This document shows positions 4,555-8,092 of a stretch of 8,092 nt of DNA, in pieces (position 1 is the stretch's first letter; every line of letters begins with the position of its first letter). Origin of the DNA: Actinomycetes bacterium (GTDB taxonomy: Bacteria > Actinomycetota > Acidimicrobiia > Acidimicrobiales > RAAP-2); the NCBI GenBank assembly GCA_021826655.1, contig JAKAZC010000120.1, positions 1-8,092 on the forward strand, in the 5' to 3' direction. The translations under genes were made by a program, and so were the position numbers. Below the pieces are notes generated by a model. The model had not been told where the DNA came from. It did not search any database and saw only the letters and a program-made list of their open reading frames with translations.

Positions 4555-5358
4555 GTGCGTGCAGCCGACCCCGACCCCACCACCGGGGCAGCGTTCCCGC
4601 GGTCGGTTGCCCGGGATCCGGGACCGTTTCCGGTCGGTCCCCCGGAACGAGCGGGAGGTCCCCCGGGCCGCGATCTGCGGCGGATGCGCCATCGTCTGCT
4701 GCACGCCGCGGTCCACGCCGGGTGGGACTGGATGGTGCGCCACGGTGCGACCGGTCCTGGCGACCGGTTGGCCGACCGCTTCGGCGCCTTCGGGCGGGGC
4801 AGCTGCCTGGCGTTCCCCACCGGCGCCATCTTCGGCGAGCAGTGGATCCACGTCGGTGCCGACACCCTGGTCGGCCCGTACGTCAGCCTGTCCGCCGGCA
4901 TGGTCCCCGGACAGCAGATGGTCACCGATCCGGTGGTGCGCATCGGTGACCGCAGCATGATCGGTCGCGGCAGCCACATCGTCGGTCACTTCTCCATCGA
5001 CGTGGGCAGTGACGTCCAGACCGGACCCTACGTGTACATCACCGACCAGAACCACGGTTACGAGAACCCGGACGAGGTCGTCCACGTCCAGTGGCCGCAC
5101 GACGTCCCGGTGATCATCGGCGACGGAAGCTGGCTCGGGACCGGTGTGGTGATCCTGCCGGGCACCGAGTTGGGGAGGAACGTCGTGGTGGGGGCCGGAG
5201 CCGTGGTGCGCGGAGTGTTCCCCGACCACTGCGTGATCGCCGGGGTGCCCGCCAGGATCGTCCGGCGCTATGTGCCGGGTTCGGGCTGGGTCGCCGGCCC
5301 GAACCCGGGCGCGGCGCCACCGGGGCCCGACGCCGGGCCGGGCGGCCCGGCGTCCTGA
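4555..5358 (+). CDS. Hexapeptide-repeat (left-handed beta-helix) acyltransferase
   Basis: A 267-residue acyltransferase of the LbH superfamily (NodL/WbbJ/maltose O-acetyltransferase-like), which transfers an acyl group, usually acetyl from acetyl-CoA, to a sugar or similar hydroxyl. Hexapeptide coils run from about 97 to 235, for example IGDRSMIGRGSHIVG (130-144) and VVGAGAVVRGVFPDHCVIAG (211-230). TDQNHGY (163-169) carries the probable catalytic His167. VIAGVPARIVRRY (227-239) is the standard C-terminal signature. The first ~43 residues are low-complexity, and the conserved-looking part begins at RDLRRMRHRLLHAAVHAGWDW, so ATG 4684 (residue 44) is a serious alternative start. GTG 4555 is kept because a -10-like TAGCGT lies 6 nt before it. 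The last ~28 residues are a Gly/Pro/Ala tail encoded by DNA that also encodes the patatin C-terminus on the other strand and contains two hairpins. The acceptor is unknown; an envelope polysaccharide is a guess. Confidence 0.88.
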   Translation: MRAADPDPTTGAAFPRSVARDPGPFPVGPPERAGGPPGRDLRRMRHRLLHAAVHAGWDWMVRHGATGPGDRLADRFGAFGRGSCLAFPTGAIFGEQWIHVGADTLVGPYVSLSAGMVPGQQMVTDPVVRIGDRSMIGRGSHIVGHFSIDVGSDVQTGPYVYITDQNHGYENPDEVVHVQWPHDVPVIIGDGSWLGTGVVILPGTELGRNVVVGAGAVVRGVFPDHCVIAGVPARIVRRYVPGSGWVAGPNPGAAPPGPDAGPGGPAS

Positions 5359-6413
5359 TCCCCCCTCGGGACGGAGGGAGCGGGTCCCGGTGGGGCGGGG
5401 TACGTGATCGTTCCGAGTCCGTAGCGCCGCACCACTTCGGACGCCTCGGCCCGGCCCTGCGCGATCAGGTGTTCGGTGGTGGTGAAGTCGTCGAAGTCCC
5501 GGGTCGCCCCTTCCGGGCCCGTGCAGAGGATCACCTCGACATCGTCGGGAAGATGGGCCATGTCCCTGACGAACCTCGCGTGGATGGCGATGAACAGCGC
5601 GTTGACCATGCCCTCGACCGGCCGCTTCGACGCCGGCGGCTCGAACACGGGCGGTGAGCTCAGCAGCACCACGATCCGCGTCGCCCCGGCGTCGATGGCC
5701 CGCTGGACGGGGACGTTGTCGACCACGCCGCCGTCGATGTACCGCTCACCGTCGATCTCGACCGGCGGGAAGATCGCCGGCATGGCCGACGACGCGAGCA
5801 CGGCGTCGACCGCCGGACCGTAGGTGAACCATCGCTCGCCACCGTCGGTCAGCGACGTGGCCACGACCTCGACGGGCACCACGGCATCCTCGAGACGCTC
5901 GTGGGGGAACCCTTCCTCGATGATGGCCCGCAGTCCGGAATTCGAGTAGACCGCATCGCGCTGCTGCAGGTAGAGCCATGGTCCGTGGAGCCTCCCCTGG
6001 GGATACACGTCCTCCCTCCGGATGCGAAGCCACGCCTGGGTCATCCGCTCCACGCCCGCACGCGTCGGGTCGGCGGCGAAACCCACGCCGTTGATGGCAC
6101 CCACCGACGACCCGAACACGCGGTCCGGCAGGAACCCGTGCTCGGCGAGGACCTGCAGCATGCCGATCTGGATCGCGCCCCGCGTGCTCCCACCGCCGAG
6201 TACCAGGGCGGTCATCGGCTCCGGCTCCCCCTCGTCCCCCGACCCCGCCTCGTCCCCGGTCGGTCCCGCCGCCCCCTGTCCGGCCTGCCACCGGGCCCGG
6301 GACGCCGCCGCCTGGCGGACCAGGAACCGGAGGGTGACGATGACGAGGACCAGCGCGGCGATGACGAACAGAGTGAACACGACGGTGAAGGTGGGCGTGG
6401 CCGCAAGGGTCAT
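5268..6413 (-). CDS. Patatin-like phospholipase with N-terminal membrane anchor
   Basis: A 381-residue serine lipid hydrolase of the patatin/RssA-NTE family. An N-terminal hydrophobic helix (about 9-31) followed by RFLVRQAAASRAR predicts one membrane anchor with the catalytic domain on the cytosolic side by the positive-inside rule. After a charged linker (about 40-66) the domain shows the oxyanion loop GGGSTRG (73-79), the nucleophile elbow GSSVG (101-105, Ser103) and DGG (227-229, Asp227), the complete Ser-Asp dyad. SAMPAIFPPVEIDGERYIDGG is typical of bacterial members. It probably cleaves phospholipid or lysophospholipid acyl esters (family knowledge). The ATG at 6413 puts the anchor at the very N-terminus; longer frames to 6698 add only low-complexity residues and would run into the divergent gene. 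A ~40-residue Pro/Gly tail overlaps the acyltransferase gene by 91 bp in the opposite direction. Confidence 0.92.
   Translation of the reverse strand: MTLAATPTFTVVFTLFVIAALVLVIVTLRFLVRQAAASRARWQAGQGAAGPTGDEAGSGDEGEPEPMTALVLGGGSTRGAIQIGMLQVLAEHGFLPDRVFGSSVGAINGVGFAADPTRAGVERMTQAWLRIRREDVYPQGRLHGPWLYLQQRDAVYSNSGLRAIIEEGFPHERLEDAVVPVEVVATSLTDGGERWFTYGPAVDAVLASSAMPAIFPPVEIDGERYIDGGVVDNVPVQRAIDAGATRIVVLLSSPPVFEPPASKRPVEGMVNALFIAIHARFVRDMAHLPDDVEVILCTGPEGATRDFDDFTTTEHLIAQGRAEASEVVRRYGLGTITYPAPPGPAPSVPRGDQDAGPPGPASGPGGAAPGFGPATQPEPGT
5275..5308. terminator. 12-bp perfect hairpin inside overlapping coding tails
   Basis: CCGGGTTCGGGC (5275-5286), a 10-nt loop and GCCCGAACCCGG (5297-5308) form a perfect 12-bp stem. 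For the minus-strand patatin gene it ends 4 nt before the stop codon; for the plus-strand acyltransferase it lies in the C-terminal tail. Position at a convergent junction suggests a terminator for the patatin transcript, though without a T-run. Confidence 0.55.
5329..5354. terminator. 11-bp perfect hairpin at the acyltransferase stop codon
   Basis: GACGCCGGGCC (5329-5339), a 4-nt loop GGGC and GGCCCGGCGTC (5344-5354) form a perfect 11-bp stem one base before the TGA at 5356. It is also inside the patatin tail on the other strand. It is likely the terminator of the acyltransferase transcript, again with no T-run. With the hairpin at 5275-5308 it makes a paired bidirectional arrangement. Confidence 0.6.
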
Positions 6414-6421
6414 CGGGGCAG

Positions 6422-6427
6422 AGGCTA
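6422..6427 (-). promoter_or_regulatory. Candidate -10 element of the patatin gene
   Basis: On the minus strand TAGCCT (6427-6422) fits TANNNT and lies 8 nt before the ATG at 6413, which has no Shine-Dalgarno. This would give a leaderless or nearly leaderless mRNA. No -35 is evident. Confidence 0.35.
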
Positions 6428-6468
6428 CCGGGCAGGCCCACAGGTCCCGGGATGTGACACCCGACGGG

Positions 6469-6474
6469 CACACT
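6469..6474 (+). promoter_or_regulatory. Weak candidate -10 element of the RecB-like gene
   Basis: CACACT (6469-6474) followed by GG differs by one base from the TACACTGG seen before the first gene. It lies 6 nt before the ATG at 6481, which lacks a Shine-Dalgarno. The first base mismatches the -10 consensus, so the call is weak. Confidence 0.25.
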
Positions 6475-6480
6475 GGTGCC

Positions 6481-7545
6481 ATGACGACGACCGAGGGTGT
6501 GGAGGCGGGCCTGCCGTCGGGGAACCGGGTGGCGGCGGGTTGGCGGCCGCTGGCCGGCGCCGCCCTCCTGGAGCGCTTGCGGGTGACCGGCCGGGCCCGC
6601 CCGGCGTCCGACCCCCGACTGGTGGCCGACCTGCGTTCGCTCATCGGTGACGTCCCCACGGCATCCGAGGGACGTGGGACGCCCCTGGTGGTCACCAAGG
6701 ATCGGCTGCACCGGTCGCTCGCGTGCCCGGCGCACGCGGGACACGGTCCGAGCGCCGGACGTGGGTTCTCGCCCTCGCTGGCCTGCGGTGCGCTCGTCGA
6801 CGTCCTCTTCCGTCAGCTGGTGACCACCGGCACGGTCGGTGACGCCCTCGCGGACGGGATCGACGGACTGGGGCTCGACGAGTTCCAGGCGCCGCTGCTC
6901 GCGTGGATCAGACAGCTGGCCCCGGCCGAGCGGTCCGAACTCCGGTCCGAGGTCGATCGTCAGATCGACGGGCTCCGTCGTCGGTGGCCCGCCCTCGACC
7001 CGGCGTGGCTCCCGCGGACCCAGGAGCGCATCCGTGTGCCGCTGGCGGACGGCCGGATCGAGCTGATGGCCAGGGTGGACCTGGCCGTAGGGCGCCCCGC
7101 CGCCGACGAGGCCTCGGTGGCCCTGATCGACGTGACCTCGGGGTGTGGTCGTGCGGCACATCGGGCCGACCGTCACTTCCTTGCGCTGGTGGAGACCTTG
7201 CGCGGCACGACTCCACCGTTCGCGGTGGCCACCTACTCCACGCGCACCGGCGAGCTCGACGTGGACCCGGTCACCTCGGAACTCCTCGTCGACGCCGCCC
7301 GCCGGTGCCGCGCCGCGATCGGGGTGCTGGGTGGCGGGGAAGCCGTCACCGCTCCGGACCCGACCGCCCGGCCATGGTGTCCGGCGTGCTCGGAGGTGCC
7401 GCGCACCACGGTCGGGCGACCGCCACCCGGTGCGCCGGAGGCATACCGGTCGGCGGCGGCGGTGTCGGATGCGGTCCGCCCCGCCGCCCCATCGCCCGGC
7501 GCAGTCGACGAGGTCCTCTCCTTCCCCGAGGAGCGTGCGGCGTGA
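6481..7545 (+). CDS. RecB-like PD-(D/E)XK nuclease-fold protein, probably catalytically impaired
   Basis: A 354-residue protein resembling the actinobacterial stand-alone RecB/Cas4-like nuclease family. The region around 180-255 has the expected order: E182 in QERI, ARVDL with D200, then ALIDVTSG (214-221), then a helix HFLALVETLRGTTPPFAVATY (232-252) that in relatives carries the Q/Y motif. Functional nucleases read D-V-K at 217-219; here the lysine is Thr219. The motif I position usually holding His (G-x-x-v-H) reads GALVD, with Asp107. Cysteines at 82, 222, 276, 300 and 303 (WCPACSEVP) could be remnants of the Fe-S cluster of AddB/Cas4-type proteins, but a complete four-Cys pattern is not clear. 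So it is either an inactive structural or DNA-binding subunit or has a shifted active site. ATG 6481 is chosen since upstream frame is antisense to the patatin gene. Its stop overlaps the next gene by 4 bp (GTGA). Confidence 0.65.
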   Translation: MTTTEGVEAGLPSGNRVAAGWRPLAGAALLERLRVTGRARPASDPRLVADLRSLIGDVPTASEGRGTPLVVTKDRLHRSLACPAHAGHGPSAGRGFSPSLACGALVDVLFRQLVTTGTVGDALADGIDGLGLDEFQAPLLAWIRQLAPAERSELRSEVDRQIDGLRRRWPALDPAWLPRTQERIRVPLADGRIELMARVDLAVGRPAADEASVALIDVTSGCGRAAHRADRHFLALVETLRGTTPPFAVATYSTRTGELDVDPVTSELLVDAARRCRAAIGVLGGGEAVTAPDPTARPWCPACSEVPRTTVGRPPPGAPEAYRSAAAVSDAVRPAAPSPGAVDEVLSFPEERAA

Positions 7546-8092
7546 GCCACCCGATCCTGGGGCACGGGGACCACGAGCGAGGTGCAGCCGGCGCCGCCGC
7601 GGGTGCTCCGACGGTGAGCGATGCCGCCCGCGAGCGGATCAGCGAGGCCCTGACCGAACGACTGGCTCTCGCGGTGGACGGGCTGGCGCCCGGGAGCCTG
7701 GTCGAGGTGAGCCTCCGCGTCCTGCGGTCGGCCCGCTCCCGTCCCGAGTCGCTGGGACTCCCGCCGCCGCCGTTCGTCTGGAGGCCGGTCTTCGTCCGTC
7801 GTTCCCTCGGGCTGGCGGCCGTGCGCGCCTGTGCCACCGGACGATTCCGTGGTCCGGCCGAGGCCGTCGGCCCGGTCGCGGAGCAGGCCGTCGACGAGTG
7901 GCGCCGGACCGGCTGGCGCACCTTCCTCTGGGAGCCCTGGTTCGCCGGGCTGGGTGCCGGTGCCCGGGCCGTGGTCCTGGCCGAATCGGTGACCTGGGCC
8001 ACGCCGTTGTGGGCATCGGCGGATTGGGCCGCGCTCGGCGGGCGTGCCGATGTCGGCGGCGCCGCCGCCCTGTGGACCCTGCCGGGCGTGGG
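7542..8092 (+). CDS. Unrecognised Trp-rich protein, partial at window end
   Basis: An open frame of 183 codons runs from GTG 7542 to the window edge with no stop. Its GTG overlaps the TGA of the RecB-like gene (GTGA), and GAGGAG (7528-7533) lies 8 nt upstream, an excellent ribosome site, so it is a real second gene of an operon. I do not recognise the family. Residues 1-25 are Gly/Ala-rich. About 27-65 looks helical (SDAARERISEALTERLALAV). PPPPFVWRPVFVRRSLGLAAVRA (74-96) may be a basic surface. The stretch from 120 is unusually rich in tryptophan (W120, W125, W130, W133, W152, W157, W162, W178). No signal peptide or clear membrane helix is visible. The tight coupling suggests that its product works with the RecB-like protein; whether it binds DNA is unknown. 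Confidence 0.8.
   Translation, partial: MSHPILGHGDHERGAAGAAAGAPTVSDAARERISEALTERLALAVDGLAPGSLVEVSLRVLRSARSRPESLGLPPPPFVWRPVFVRRSLGLAAVRACATGRFRGPAEAVGPVAEQAVDEWRRTGWRTFLWEPWFAGLGAGARAVVLAESVTWATPLWASADWAALGGRADVGGAAALWTLPGV

Noticed and set aside
3497..4960. A 487-codon plus-strand frame opposite the methyltransferase
   Set aside because: It is antisense to an enzyme with intact SAM motifs, crosses a promoter region and has no recognisable domain.
4435..5229. A 264-codon minus-strand frame opposite the acyltransferase
   Set aside because: Its His/Asp/Val-rich composition is what the complement of hexapeptide repeats gives; no domain is recognised.
6414..6698. N-terminal extension of the patatin protein by 95 residues
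   Set aside because: It would overlap the divergent RecB-like gene and is low-complexity; starting at 6413 places a membrane anchor at the N-terminus.
5746..7176. A 476-codon minus-strand frame spanning the divergent patatin/RecB-like region
   Set aside because: Arg/Gly-rich shadow of two real genes; it crosses their shared intergenic region.

Overview
This is a very GC-rich window, roughly 70% G+C by eye, with compact genes, GTG starts, a TetR-controlled P450 and a BaxI_1-type Bax inhibitor protein. Together these point to a high-GC actinobacterium. The class Acidimicrobiia is a plausible guess from the style of the proteins, but nothing in the window proves it. No rRNA, tRNA, IS element, phage gene or CRISPR array was seen.

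Layout. (1) Positions 1-157 hold a GC-rich hairpin and a likely promoter, followed by a seven-helix Bax inhibitor-1/YccA family gene (158-1048, +) with an unusual Trp-rich N-terminal motif. (2) It converges on a four-gene minus-strand block, read right to left: SAM methyltransferase (4447-3659), EthD-domain protein (3528-3163), CYP125/124/142-like cytochrome P450 (3017-1752) and a TetR-family repressor (1751-1131). P450 and tetR abut as TAG-ATG. A consensus-like promoter (TTGACA, 17 bp, TACGAT) lies upstream of the P450, and a perfect 17-bp palindrome at its predicted start of transcription is the natural TetR operator. A strongly structured element of about 112 bp fills the gap between the methyltransferase and EthD genes. 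A 25-bp unit is repeated three times across the 3' end of tetR. (3) Divergent from the methyltransferase is a hexapeptide-repeat acyltransferase (4555-5358, +). It overlaps tail-to-tail by 91 bp with a membrane-anchored patatin-like phospholipase (6413-5268, -), and two perfect hairpins lie inside the shared coding tails. (4) Divergent from the patatin gene is an operon of a RecB-like (PD-(D/E)XK) protein with an apparently degraded active site (6481-7545, +) and an unrecognised Trp-rich protein that runs off the window (7542-8092, +).

How the genes may work together. The P450 and TetR pair looks like a self-regulated oxidation module for a hydrophobic, sterol- or terpenoid-like substrate. 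EthD and the methyltransferase may belong to the same catabolic or tailoring unit, but this rests on order and strand alone, and no ferredoxin or reductase for the P450 is present. The acyltransferase and patatin could both act on lipids or envelope glycans, but they are convergent and need not be linked. The RecB-like gene and its 3' neighbour overlap by 4 bp and are almost certainly co-expressed. The least explained parts are the structured element at 3543-3654, the hairpins inside two overlapping coding tails, and the RecB-like/unknown pair.
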